Shown: positions 21,701 through 33,247 of the stretch, piece after piece
Layout of the letters: each line of letters starts with the position of its first letter
Numbering within the stretch: the first letter of the stretch is position 1
Source: Dillenia suffruticosa
Lineage: Eukaryota > Streptophyta > Magnoliopsida > Dilleniales > Dilleniaceae
NCBI GenBank assembly: GCA_033439265.1
Contig: JAVTVX010000034.1
Location: forward strand, 12,121,001-12,185,000
Reading direction: 5' to 3'
Length of the DNA: 64,000 bases
Translations under genes and position numbers: made by a program
The notes under the pieces: model-generated
The model's database searches: none
What the model saw: the letters and a program-made list of their open reading frames with translations, nothing else
Told to the model about the DNA's origin: nothing

Positions 21701-23270
21701 CCTAAAACATAGATTAGGCTCCATCTAGTTTTGTCAAAGGTGAGTGGATAAAGGCAATGGAAGAAGAAGAATTTGAGTCATTGAGTTCTAACCATATATT
21801 GGAATTGGTTGAACTTTTATTAGGGTGCAAGGTTATTGGGAGCAAATGGGTTCTCAAAACCAAGTGTAGGGTATATGGAACTATTGGGAGATAAAAAACT
21901 CAACTGATAGTAAGAAGTTACACTCTTTAAAAGGGTGTTGATTATGAGAAAACCTTTTCATCGTAATGAGATTATCTCATTTCACCTATTGTTGGAAATA
22001 GTGGCTAATTTGTATTTAGAATTATATCAGATAGACATGAAAACTGTCTTTCTCAATTAAGAACTTGAGGAAGAAGTCTATATAGAACAACCAGAGGGTT
22101 TTGTTATTGAAGGCTAGGAAAACAAAATATATAAATTGAGTAGATCAATTATGGTTTTAAGCAATCTTCTAGACAATGATATTTAAGATTTCACAAAAGT
22201 GTGATATTTTATGATTTCGTCATGATGGACGAAAACCATTGTACTCATGTTGAGATGTCTGATAACAATTTTGTAATTTTATCTCTATATGTCAAGAACA
22301 TATTATTAGTCGAGAACATATTATTAGTCGTGAATAATAAGGAGTATTTCCTTCAAATCTTGAAATGGTTGTGTTCCAATTTTTAGATGAATGATATGGG
22401 TTAAGACAGATTGAAAATTAAAACCCATAAAGATTGTTCCGAGAGATTATTTGGATCATCTCAGGAGTCTCATATTATAAAAACTTTAGAACAATACAAA
22501 ATTGAAAACTCCAAACCCATTAATACTCTTGTGGCTAAAGGCAATTCAAGTGATGCAAAACCCTAAAACTCTTGATAAATAAATAAAATGTCCAGAATAT
22601 AACATATTAGCATAGTTGGGAGCTTAAAGTATGTTATGATGTGTACTCCTCCCAATATTTGTCATGCTATAGATTTGGTCAGCAGGTATCCATCTAATCT
22701 AGAAAATAATGATTGGATTAATGTGAATAGGATATTGAAATACATGAATGGAACTATATATTATTTCCTTTGTAATTAAAGAAACAATCTAGTATTGAAA
22801 TGATACATGATAGAGATTGGCGAGGTGATTTAGATGAAAGAAAATCAACCTCTAGTTAAGTTTGCTTGCTCAATGATAGCATTATCTCATGGAGTAGCAA
22901 GAAACAAACCTGTATATCTCTTTCTATAATGAAAGTAGACTTTGAGATCTGTACTTTCGCAATTCAGGAGATATTTGGTTATATATATAGACTTTTTGTA
23001 ATATTTGGGAGTAGTAAGCAATTCAGTGGGAATTATGACTTAGTGACAATAAATCAGTTGTTGCCTATGCTAGAAACTCCAAATATGATGGCAAAACCAA
23101 ACATATAGACACAAAGATCAATCTTGTTAGAGACACGATTGAAAAGAGGGAAATGATACTGAAGTACATGTCTACGCATTTGATGGTGACTGATCCATTT
23201 ACAAAACTAGCACCTAAAGACATGTTTGTGAGACATGTTAGAGTACTTGGATTACGTAGATTACTATGAC
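18704..23270 (+). pseudogene. Decayed copia gag-pol
   Basis: Scattered homologous blocks follow gag-pol order. Gag-like VNLTHNDSVKTFSDV .. ELEDERLD is near 20180-20270. Integrase remnants near 20800-20990 correspond to the stretch around the first catalytic Asp. RT begins near 21720 (WIKAMEEEEFESL, GSKWVLKTK), continues near 22020-22140 with the Leu/Gln-rich RT core, and YVKNILLVENILLV stands where YVDD is expected. RNase H reads SIISWSSKKQTCISLS near 22880. Many stops and frameshifts are present and no domain is intact. Confidence 0.85.
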
Positions 23271-23343
23271 AGTACTGTGATTGTGATTGTAATCATATAC
23301 AGAGTATATATGATATAATGTTCATATTCGATAACATTTGAAT

Positions 23344-26300
23344 TGTAACACCAAAAAAAAAAATGGAAACGCAGCGTTTTGGGGCAAAACGCTGCATCCC
23401 CAAATTTGGGGATTAGGGTTGGATCCCTCTCTCTCTCTCTCTTGCTCTCTCTCTCTCTCTCCCGACCCTTCATTTCTCTCCCTCACCACGATGCTGCTCA
23501 TCCTTTGCCGCGAGCTCCGCCGCTAACGGATCGCCACCACCTTCATCTTCTTCTTCTTCTTCTTTCCCACTCGGTTTCTCTCTCACAGTCTCTCCCTCGC
23601 GATCTCCCACGGTCTCTCTCCCTTCCGCCGCACACCGCTGCGAGCCACGATTGATCGCACCGTACGCCACTGCACGCGACCGCAGCCGCTCTTTCCTCTA
23701 TCGAACACCGCCTTTCGCCACAGTGTCGACTGCAGCACCTTCTGCAGCGTAATCCCCCAGCCCGAGCCGAGCATGCCTCAGTCCCTAAGCGAGCAGGACC
23801 CAGCCCGCAAGTGCGAGCCAGGCCGCAAGCAGGACCTAGCCCGTGAGCTCGAGCCAGGCCGCAAGCAAGACCTAGCCCACGAGTGCGAACCAGGCCGCGA
23901 GTGCGCCTACGCACGAGTGCTCCTCAGTGCACCAGCGCACGAGCACAGAGCAAGAGAGAGCACCAATGCACGGGCACGTACCAGCGCACGGAAGCGCAAG
24001 CCAACGCACGAGCACCAGCCAGCAAGCCACTACAGCCTGCAAGCCACTACAGCCCGCAAGCCACTACCAGCCCGCAGGCCCATCAACCATAGGCCCACCA
24101 GCCCGTAGGCCCGCCAACCGCAGGCCCATCAGTCGCAGGCCCACTAGCCCACAGGCCCGCCAGCCCACAAGCCCATCTGCCCGCAGGCCTGTCGGCCCGC
24201 TAGCCCACTGGCCCACAGACCAGCGAGCCCGCTAGCCGAAGCCCACTAGCCCGCTAACCTGCGATAGCCCACTGTAGCCCACGAGCCCGCGACAGCCCAT
24301 GAGCCCGTGACAACCCATGAACCTCCACGCAGGTAATTGACTTAGGGTTTTGCTTTCGATCTAAGTATTTGTACCTAACTAATAATCCCTATCTTGATAG
24401 GTAGTATTGCACATCTTGGAGTGATCGCGAAGACATTCGAACAAAGGTCTACAATCCGAGAAAAATGCTAGATGAGTGATTTCGGATCCATTCGATTTGG
24501 TTATCGAATTTATGATAAATTTAAGATAAGAAGTCTTGTATATACTAGAATGTATACTAGATTCTAAATGAATGCGTTTTCGGATATTATATGGGCTCAT
24601 TAGGTTAAGTGTCAGAATTTATATGAAATGGGACTGTTTAGGATGATAGAATCAAATTAAGTTGATTTGAATAGTTTCCCTTGGAGTTTAAATTGACCTA
24701 TGCATGAAAATAGTCAGAAATTGGGATTTTAGTGTAAGGGTTGATGCAACTTTTCTCATTATAAATTGTTCTACTTATAGGCAATTTTAATACGATCTCC
24801 GTATTATGAAAATAGACTCATATATCTTGAAAATGACTTATGGCTTGAAACATTTGGATGGGAATTGAAAAGTGTATGATTTTTCAAAGATTTTCCATTT
24901 TATAGGAAAATAATTTATTTTAAGGATTATTTCCGACCTTGAGTGGTTTAGGGTTGAATTTAACTTGGTTTAAAAGTATGTTAATTGTTTATAAATGGAA
25001 TGCAACTGATGACATTAGAGTGTATTCATAAATTGAAGAGTTAAGATTTGTACAAATTTAGGGAAAATAGATAAACCCTATAATACTTGAAATTTGATGT
25101 TAAATTCTGATGATCTAATTAGATTGATCTTTTTGGAGACTCGAGTTGTCAGATTGGATTTGTTTTGAAAATAGGGAGTGACCACCCTCTTTAGAATTGT
25201 GAGTGGGACTTTGACATCTTCTATTGATTGATAAATCATGTTTTATCGATTTTCAAACGACATGATTTTTATACGTGTGAAAACTGAACTTTTGGATTTT
25301 GATGAGTATATGTACATATTTTGTAACAATTGGAGTGTCCCAACTGCTGATTTTATAGATTATGCATCCATGAGTTTGATAATTGATATTGTGTCACCTT
25401 TTTAACATATTGACATGTTTTAATGCTTCCACTGTATTGGCACATGATTTTGAATGGATTTATATAAAATCTTTGGACTGTACACCCGGCCGACAATATG
25501 ATACAATGCATGGGGCCGTATGCCCGGCCAATGTGATGATGTGATGCATGGGGCTATGTGTCCGGCCGACTTGGTAATATGGTGATATGCTTCCTATAGC
25601 ATTCTGTAGCTACGAAGGACATTTGGTAGAGGCACCTCTTGTGCCCGGATATGCTTCGGCCGGAGGTATCCACCAGATCGTCATGTGTGTGGGTGTCCCA
25701 GGTTGACCCTCATCGGGAAGAACGTGAGTTTACCTCTGTCTAGCACTGGGCAGGACACCATATACGACTGACTATATATATGTATTATTATTATTATTTA
25801 TAGGCTAGTTGGAGTAGTTTGTGGCCAACATTCGGGTAGAGAGCCATTATTTGATATTTGCATAGTGAAAACCCCCAATGCGCCCGTCCTTGGTCTAGGT
25901 AGACTATTGTCGGAGTTGTTTGTTCGGCCGGCTCTACATATGTGACTTGATATATGGATGGATGCATATGTTATTTTTCTGATGTGTGCCTTGAGATATA
26001 TTTTATTCCGAAACAGCATGTTATTTTCGCCAACTCGATATTTTGTTACATGCATTGACACTCCTAATTCACCCTTGATATTGATAGCACGATATCATTC
26101 CCCTCACTTACTGAGTATCCTTCCATAGATACTCACCCCTCACTTTCTCCCCACAGGATTAGTCTTGGACTGAAGAAAAAATTAGTGTGTTGCGACGTGG
26201 AATTGATAGTACCGGGCTTGGGTATGGACGTTACCATATCTTCCATTTCGATTATTGGAGATTTTAGTTTGATAAATATACTCATTTAAATATTTTAGGG

Positions 26301-26721
26301 ATGACTGTATAATTTATGTATATTTATTTGTGAAACTCTCATAGTTTATTTGCATTGAAGCAATTGTACGTATTTGAATGTCACTTGGGAAAAATGATTG
26401 TATATAAGATAAAAGTTATGTCCGCTCGGTGTGGCAACTATTCATGCTCTGGTTGGGTATGACAGTAGAGGTCTGTTGCTAGAACTGTTAGAAACTTTAT
26501 AGTCATGCGTTGTTCTGGATGTTGACTGTGGTATTTATGTTGATTTTGGAGAGACCGGGATGGCCATTTATTTATTTTACAGAATGAATGTGATATACAT
26601 GTGAAATTATACATGGAAAACCTCTGATTTATGGGGAGATTCTACCCGATTTTTTGTAAAAATATAGCCGGCATCCACAGGCAACGGGCGACTGTTCACA
26701 ATCCCAGTTCGGGGCATGACA
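23344..26721. mobile_element. Solo LTR of Ty3/gypsy type (3378 bp) with perfect 5-bp TSD
   Basis: It begins TGTAACACC and ends GGGGCATGACA, the terminal pattern of long-LTR plant chromovirus elements (Tekay/Del-like). It is flanked by TGAAT on both sides (23339-23343 and 26722-26726). No internal domain, primer-binding site or second LTR is present. Inside are an AACGC-type inverted motif near the start, a CT microsatellite (23427-23463), a Pro/Ala/Arg-coding GC-rich minisatellite of AGCCCGCAGGCCCAC-like units (about 23770-24330), and a CATGGGGCYGTRTGCCCGGC direct repeat (about 25480-25570). It sits within the copia 3' region. The long open frames over the GC-rich part are compositional. Confidence 0.9.
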
Positions 26722-26726
26722 TGAAT

Positions 26727-27629
26727 TTTGTTTTTGTGTCCAAAATTCTGGTGTTTAAGTTATAAGTATGTCGGATAAATTTTGAGATTGGCTCTCTCAC
26801 ACGAGCAATCACCTCTAATATCTGTGTGATATGTAGAGATGAGACTGTGTTAATTTGTGGTGGATTAACACACATATATGCCGCCTTAGTTAAGTACTAA
26901 GATGAGATTATCAGTTGAGTATACATATATGATAATCGAAATGTCCCCCCATAATCCATTGGACTTGTCGAATAGCCAAGTGTGAGTTTTTCTTTAATAT
27001 TGTGAGATTTTCTTGAGGACATGTAAGAAGGAAAACTCAGGTCAGGTGTTGTGTACACTTGGATTAATACTTGTACGATGCTTTTTTTTAGAAATAAGAC
27101 ATATGCTTCTAGATGGAAAGATAGCGCATCGTAGCATGTGCTTCATACCACGTGTGCTTATATGACCATATGGGTAATGAGATGGTGTATCCCTCTTCAT
27201 CTCACTGTGTAAGACTCGGAAGTTTATATTTTACCCCAATTTATACCCTTAGGACTTTTGTTTGTTTTTTGAAATTTTATTTTAGTGTTGCTATTTTAGC
27301 ATGTCACCAAGAAATTATGGTTAATTCGGTTTGGCAGTGCATGTCTAGGAAAGTAGCTAAAATAAGATTTAAAGTTAGTAGTATGAAAGGAAGACTATCT
27401 TTGACCGACACATTACTCTGTATTCACAGACCGGTCAATTATGTCTATGACTTAGTGTTTAAAAATAATTGTGAATATATTAATGGATTTGAGTCAAATA
27501 TGCTCTTATATTATTTTGAAAGATGAGAGATACGTAGACTGTGTCGAGTAAAAAGAGGTCTGGGGTATAGCGAGAAAGGATGTCCTCATCACCACATTAA
27601 CGATGAGCTGCTATATGTCCTCATCACCA
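26727..27629 (+). other. 3' non-coding part of degenerate copia
   Basis: It continues the copia sequence after the solo LTR. A 17-bp direct repeat TGTCCTCATCACCACAT occurs at about 27580 and 27615, next to the truncated 3' LTR. The 124-codon frame at 27152-27526 has no recognisable homology and is not called. Confidence 0.55.
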
Positions 27630-27810
27630 CATGCTTTTTGAAAGAATTTTTTTTCATTATCATTAAAAGGCATTTGGATTGTGAAAAATAAAAGGTGATC
27701 CAAATTTTGTGACATCTTCTAGATCGAAGATACCCAACTATCAGAAAGAGGTAAGTGATTCTAACCCAATTTAGATCCGGCAATTTCCGCAGGAGAAAAA
27801 TTATTTTGTT
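27630..27810 (+). repeat. Truncated 3' LTR of degenerate copia
   Basis: It matches the last third of the 5' LTR but lacks both the TG start and the final 22 bp (..CGTTTATATGAAAACCTTCA). The element therefore has no clean right boundary. Confidence 0.8.
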
Positions 27811-28199
27811 GGTAAGTTTTTATTCAATATCTAAAAGTTATCTTGTATTTAGGTAATAAAATGTTGTAAATTTAGTACGATATCTCCTATTATAGTTATC
27901 ATTTAGTCCATTTGATTATATCATATCATATTATTTAAGCAGGATATCTTCTATTATTGCTATTATTTAGTCAATTTAGAATTAAATAAGATTTTTTTTT
28001 CCATATTTAAAAGTTATCTTCTATTTAGGTCATAAAATGCTATAAATGAAAACTTACCTTCATCTTTCGAAAAAATGTCTAATTATATCATGTCATCTTA
28101 TTTTAGTAAGATATCTCCTTTTATAGTTATCATTAAGTCAATTTAGCATTAAATAAACTAGCCTCACATTTTTTTCTTTATATAAAGAAAGGTCATCCC

Positions 28200-28207
28200 T
28201 ATAAATA
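28200..28207 (+). promoter_or_regulatory. TATA box of plus-strand peptide paralogue, copy 3
   Basis: TATAAATA, 79 bp upstream of the ATG at 28279, homologous to 7837-7844. Confidence 0.5.
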
Positions 28208-28278
28208 CAATCATTTGTTCTCACTTGCTATAAATCATCATTTTAAATATCCTACAAAATTAAGTTTTCATTCCAGCA

Positions 28279-28342
28279 ATGGCTTTGGTATCTTTCAGGT
28301 TGTTCACTTTCATCGCAGTTCTTGTCATTCTTGGAACAGCTT
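28279..28342 (+). pseudogene. First exon of plus-strand cysteine-rich peptide paralogue (exon 2 lost)
   Basis: The 64-nt exon encodes MALVSFRLFTFIAVLVILGTA and the first base of a split codon, then GTGAGT, a strong splice donor. The phase-1 intron position is the same as in the minus-strand genes. About 170 bp into the intron a minus-strand copia element begins at 28516, and no second exon with the cysteine pattern is found downstream to 34 kb. The gene is therefore broken, but it shows that the plus-strand paralogue once had the family intron, unlike the 7923 copy. Confidence 0.65.
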
Positions 28343-28515
28343 GTGAGTGTCTCTCCCTCGCACACACATTTTCTTTTTTTTTTCTTGTATTTTTATACAA
28401 AATTTAGACTAGAAATATGAATAATTTTCATTTTGAATTACCTTCAAATTGTTTTTGGTTAAATAGTTTGACAAGTGATGTCACGGCGACCCTTGTTAGT
28501 ATCATGTTAGCATCA

Positions 28516-28909
28516 TGTTGGGTTTATTCTACTAAAAATAAATACAGAAGCATATGAAATGGAATTGGACCTCTAAATTGCAGTCGATTTCCACTCGAAT
28601 ATCCCAAGCTAGTCATAGTATTGATCATGAGTAATAGAACCAATACCTTTCCCACAACACAACACTCTAAGTCCGAGTGATTGATGTAATAAATGATGTC
28701 AAAATTTTTCTCCCTTAGAAAAATTATTCTCTTACACTCATGGTGGGTATCTCTCTTAGAGATCTTATCTGCCCTACATGGAAAATCAGGAGTGAAGAAC
28801 GGAAGAGGGGAGGGGACGGTTAACTTCTCTTAACCGTTCCCCCTCACTTCTTATTATTATTTAAATTTTAAATTTAAATTCAAATGTCCTTATAGACATA
28901 ACTTCCTTC
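28516..28909 (-). repeat. 3' LTR of broken minus-strand copia
   Basis: Terminal sequence and position are equivalent to the 42369-42811 LTR. The inner part is diverged and carries a region with GGTTAACTTCTCTTAACC, a short near-palindrome near 28819-28836. Confidence 0.7.
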
Positions 28910-29994
28910 TTCTCCCACTTGTACATAGTTGGTATTTTATATCTATCTCACAATCACAACTCATGTGATCTTTGACATCACTTCTACAGACTTTCATATG
29001 GAATCGCATGTCATACAACTAACAAGTACATTTGCAAGTAACGTCTTTTCGATACACTAGTTAAGGTAATCAAGAAGTCGATGTTAGTATATAAAACTCA
29101 CTATACGCCAAACTCAATGTATTCCACTTATCGGGCTACTTTCCTCATTGAAAGTAATCCTCAAATAATTACTCGATCATGTTTTCATATCCCAATACGG
29201 ATAAACATAATAGGCTAACTGGAGAATACAATAACATAGATGTACTGTCTATTGGTCTTCCTTTTCCCTACTATAATCTCTTTGCATCAATTCAGTTGGT
29301 TTCCTAGACATGTCCCGTAGAGCTTATTTATCTCGAAAGTCATTGGTAAACACACTAAAGTAGCATACACTGAATCAAGACATTAAGAAACAGTTGAAAG
29401 CAATAAGAGCATACGTATGATCCTACCATTAGGCTTGGGCTCTCACATAGTAGCGTAAGGGGATTAATAAAATGAATCGTCTCAAAATAATATCGCTCCA
29501 ACTAACCTCGGTTGCATACCACACATGGTATGAATCACGTGGCTTGGTGTCAATCCCTCATTTCTCAAAAAGGTATACGTTAAATTTCTCAGACTCAATC
29601 TATGCCTGAAATTTACCAGAGATCTCAGAGAAAGTACCTCAGAGACAACATTTCAAGATGCAGATGACTTCTAAGATCTCAAACCTGACTACTTACAAGC
29701 TGTATGGATTTTTGGTCTATCCACATCAATCACATTATATATGACCTTATCCTGAACACATATCAGGGGTGACTTATGCTTTAAGTATGGTTACTCTCAA
29801 AATCTTTTATGCTTAGGAGTCACCTTATCTCTTCTCACTCAGAGCTAAAGGTGGTTACCCGTGTGAGAGTGTCAACCTCGCCTGCTTGATATATCATTTT
29901 ATCAAATCACATCACAATATATGATCATATAGCATAAGTGCAATAAAAAATAAAACAGCACAAAAATAGCTAGATAATGAACATATCATTAATA

Positions 29995-31047
29995 ATAATA
30001 ACAAGTATCAAGTCATTAGTACATTACAACTAAGAAATGTCTAAAAAAAACTATACAAGCCCAATGACTCTACATGTCTCACAAAAGAGTCTCTCACAAT
30101 AGGCTTAATAAGGGGGTCAGCTAACATACTAGGCATAGATACATATTTTATCATCACTTCTCCCTTACTGATGATGTCTCTCATGTAATTATATCTCGTG
30201 TCAATGTATTTGGTCTTACAATAGTACTTAGGGTCTCTCGTGTAGGCAATGGCTGTTTGATTATCATAGTACACAATCAATAGCTCCCCACTATTTGTTA
30301 CAACCTCTAAATCATTCAAGAATCTCCTAAGCCAAACACCCTCCTAAACTGCTGTTAAGCATGTAATAACTTAGCCTCCATCATGGATAATGATATACTG
30401 GTTTGTTTCTTACTACTCCATGATATGGTGTCATTGTTGAGTAAGAAAGCAAAACCTGCTATTGATTTGCATTCATTCAGATCACCTCCCTCATCACGTC
30501 TCAGTATCCAACTAAACACAAATCACCTCCTTCATAATACAAGGAGAAGTCCACATTTTCTTTCAGATATCTCAAAATTCTCTTTACTACTTTCCAAAAC
30601 CCCTTCCAAGATTTGATTGGTACCTACTCACTAGACTGACTGCATAACAAATATCTGGATATGTACACAGCATTGCATACATGAGGCTACCTACTGTAGT
30701 GGCATAATGGAATCTTTTTATATTTGTTATCTCTTCCTAATTCTTACGATACATCTTAAGATTCATGCTATCACCTCTAGTAATAGGAGCATCCATGGCT
30801 TTACGATTGTTTATTTCAAAACACTCAAAAATTTTTCTGATATAAGGCTCTTGTGAAAAAGTTAACATCCGTCTTTAACGATCCCCCTAAATCTCAATTC
30901 CTAAAATGAACTCAGCCTCACTCATGTCCATGTCAAAACTCAATAATAACCATATTTTAATGACCATCAGATACTTCTTGTTATTCCCAGCTAACAATAT
31001 ATTGTCCACATACAATGACAGGATTACAAAAGAATCATCAGACGTAT
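29995..31047 (-). pseudogene. Decayed copia RT-RNase H (minus strand)
   Basis: The best block (30041-30319) reads YYDNQTAIAYTRDPKY .. DTRYNYMRDIISKGEV, the C-terminal end of copia RNase H, and aligns with the end of the intact pol at 43972-47118. Upstream pieces at 30350-31040 show RT/RNase H remnants with many stops. Confidence 0.85.
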
Positions 31048-32835
31048 AGAAAAAGTAAATAATTCAACCCAAGAAGAAAAACTTCCGGAAGAAGTTAAAA
31101 TAGATAATCAAGAAATATCGATAAATTACATTTCTACAATGAAGACATGGGATCGAACAAATACAAATATTGATGATATATTTGTATACAATGTGGCAAT
31201 TGATATAGTGAGTGAAAATGAGGACTTTGTACCCACAACTATAAGGAAATGTCAATCAAGAGAGGATTGGCCAAAATGGAAGGAACCATTTCAGACAGAA
31301 CTAACATCTCTCTCAAAATGTGAGGTTTTTGGGTCCATTGTCAAAACACCTAAAGGTGTTAAACCAATAGGATATAAACGGGTATTCGTACGAAAAAGAA
31401 ATGAGAAAAATGAGATTGTGCGATACAAAACTCGACTAGTCGCACAAGGCTTTTCGCAAAGACTTGGGATTGACTATGAAGAGACATATTCCCCTGTAAT
31501 GGATGCTATTACTTTTCGTTATCTTATTGGTTTAGTAGTACAGAAAAGACTTCATATGTAGATGATGGATGTCATTGCAACATATTTATATGGTGCACTA
31601 GATATTGACATATACATGAAAGTCTCAGAAGGACTAAAAATGTCAGAAGCATGCAATTCTCAAGAATTATTTTCTATTAGATTACAAAGATCTTTGTATG
31701 GTTTAAAACAATCTGGGCGGATGTGGTACAATCGTCTAGTGAATATTTACTGAAAGAGGGTTATACAAATAACCAAATTTGCCCATGTGTTTTTATAAAG
31801 AAGTCCGAACATGATTTTGTAATAATTGCTATTTATATTGATGACTTAAATATTATTGGGACTCATGAAAAGATCTCAAATGCAATAAATTATTTAAAGA
31901 AAGAATTCGAAATGAAAGATCTTGGTAAAACTAAATTTTGTCTTGGCCTACAGTTCGAATACTTAAAGAATGGGATTTTTGTCTATCAATCAACTTATAC
32001 TGAGAAAGTTTTAAAACGATTTAATATGAACAACTCATACCCATTAACCAGCCCAATGGTTGTTCGGTCACTTGATATACAAAAGGATCCTTTCCGTCCT
32101 CGGGATGACAATGAGAAGATTCTTGGTCCTAAAGTGTTATAGATAAGTGCAATTTGTGTTTTAATGTATCTAGCTAATAATACCTGACCTGATATTGATT
32201 TTGCTATAAATTTATTAGCAAGATATAGTTCTACTCCAATCAGAAGACATTGGAACGGAATTAAACATATTTTTCGATATCTCCGTGAAACGATTGATGT
32301 AGATCTATTTTATCCTTATGAACCAAATGCACAATTAATTGGGTATGCAGATGCAGGATATTTATCAGATCTACACATAGCTAGATCACAAACAGGCTAT
32401 GTATTTACATATGGTGGTACAGCAATATCCTGGAGATCTATGAAGCAAATTATAACTGTTACCTCATCAAATCATGCTGAAATAATTGCAATTCATGAGG
32501 CAAGTCGTGAATGTGTATGGCTCAGATCAATGACTAATCATATTCAAGAATCATGTGGTTTATTGACAAATAAGAAGATTTCAACGATATTTCGTGAAGA
32601 TAATGCAGCTTGCATAACCCAATTAAAGGGTGGATATATCAAAGGTGATAGGACAAAACATATCTCTCCTAAATTATTTTTCACACATGACTTACTACAA
32701 AGTGAAGATATTAACATATAAAAAATTCAATCAAGTGAGAATCCTGCAGATTTATTCACAAAAATATTACCCACTACAGCATTTAAGAAGTTGATTCATA
32801 AGATTGGAATGCGACGTTATAAAGATATTAAATGA
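31048..32835 (+). pseudogene. Copia RT and RNase H with few disruptions
   Basis: 31139-31561 holds the RT start (KTRLVAQGFSQRLGIDYEET). TAG at 31559-31561 replaces a conserved residue before MMDVIATYLYGALD. 31562-31753 ends with SLYGLKQSGRMWYNRL. A frame change leads into 31723-32142 with IYIDDLNIIG (the catalytic YVDD motif as YIDD). TAG at 32140-32142 breaks the frame, and the RNase H piece at 32440-32721 reads ITVTSSNHAEIIAIHEASRE. It is less decayed than the other fragments. Confidence 0.9.
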
Positions 32836-32994
32836 TGTCTTTAACAAGGGGAGTATTGTATCAAAATACATAATATATGTATAGAGAAAGACGTACTCTT
32901 TTTCCTTCACTAGAGTTTTTGTTTCCCACTGAGTTTTTCCATAGTAAGGTTTTAACGAGACATATTCTTTACACGATAAACATTCAAGTGGGAA

Positions 32995-33247
32995 TGTTAT
33001 AAATGATATGCATTTATTGTGGATGTCTATTTATATGAGTGACCTTTCAAATGGAGATCATTGGCTTTTGGATTACTCAATCATTAAATTTTGGGTTACC
33101 ATATTAACTAGCGGTGTTTTTTTATTATTTCTAAAAGTGTCTATAAATAGATATATTTGTAATTTCATGATAGATAACCAAATATAGAGAAATAAAATTA
33201 TTTTTCTCTTATTCTTTTTAAATGTCTTTTATTTCTTGATATTTCAT
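32995..33247 (+). repeat. 3' LTR of plus-strand copia (probable)
   Basis: TGTTATAAATGATATGC follows the polypurine tract and the segment closes ..TTGATATTTCA. The boundaries rest on TG..CA and context only, because there is no second LTR to compare. Confidence 0.55.

Larger units (their letters stand above)
17173..27810 (+). mobile_element. Degenerate Ty1/copia retrotransposon interrupted by a solo LTR
   Basis: The host sequence of the duplicated block breaks at 17172 and resumes at 27811. Parts in order are a 5' LTR (17173-17652), a primer-binding site, a leader, decayed gag and pol, a foreign solo LTR (23344-26721), a 3' non-coding region and a truncated 3' LTR (about 27630-27810). The residues left in integrase, reverse transcriptase and RNase H place it in the same broad lineage as the intact element at 42369-49599. 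It is old: every domain has stops and frameshifts. Confidence 0.9.
12349..28515. repeat. Tandem segmental duplication, copy 3 (interrupted)
   Basis: Copy 3 runs from 12349 to 17172 and resumes at 27811. The intervening DNA is a degenerate copia element with a nested solo LTR. The resumed part matches 7400-7990 of copy 1 and ends at 28515, where another copia element begins inside the plus-gene intron. With the insertion removed, the order of parts equals that of copy 1. Confidence 0.85.
28516..31047 (-). mobile_element. Broken copia element, 3' half, inserted in the peptide-gene intron
   Basis: The minus-strand copia is a relative of the intact element at 42369-49599. The LTR (28516-28909) starts TGTTGGGTTTATT and is followed by TTCTCCCACTTG. 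The 3' non-coding region (28910-29990) aligns in order with 42812-43970. RNase H and RT remnants follow. Homology stops sharply at about 31047, in the RT region just beyond the YVDD block, where plus-strand copia sequence takes over. The 5' half and second LTR are missing. Confidence 0.85.
31048..33247 (+). mobile_element. Broken copia element, 3' part, plus strand (second lineage)
   Basis: It starts abruptly mid-pol at about 31048 and runs through RT and RNase H to a polypurine tract (CAAGTGGGAA, 32985-32994) and an LTR-like end (32995-33247). No 5' LTR, gag, protease or integrase is present. Sequence between RNase H and the LTR (CCTTCACTAGAGTTTTTG, CCATAGTAAGGTTTTAACGA) is of a type common in Arabidopsis-like copia 3' regions. 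It belongs to a different lineage from its minus-strand neighbour. Confidence 0.85.

Noticed and set aside
23543-24235. Several Arg/Ala/Pro-rich open frames on both strands
   Set aside because: They overlap a GC-rich minisatellite within the solo LTR. All six frames are open because of composition.
27152-27526. 124-codon plus-strand open frame
   Set aside because: It lies in the 3' non-coding region of a decayed copia element, with no recognisable motif or family resemblance.
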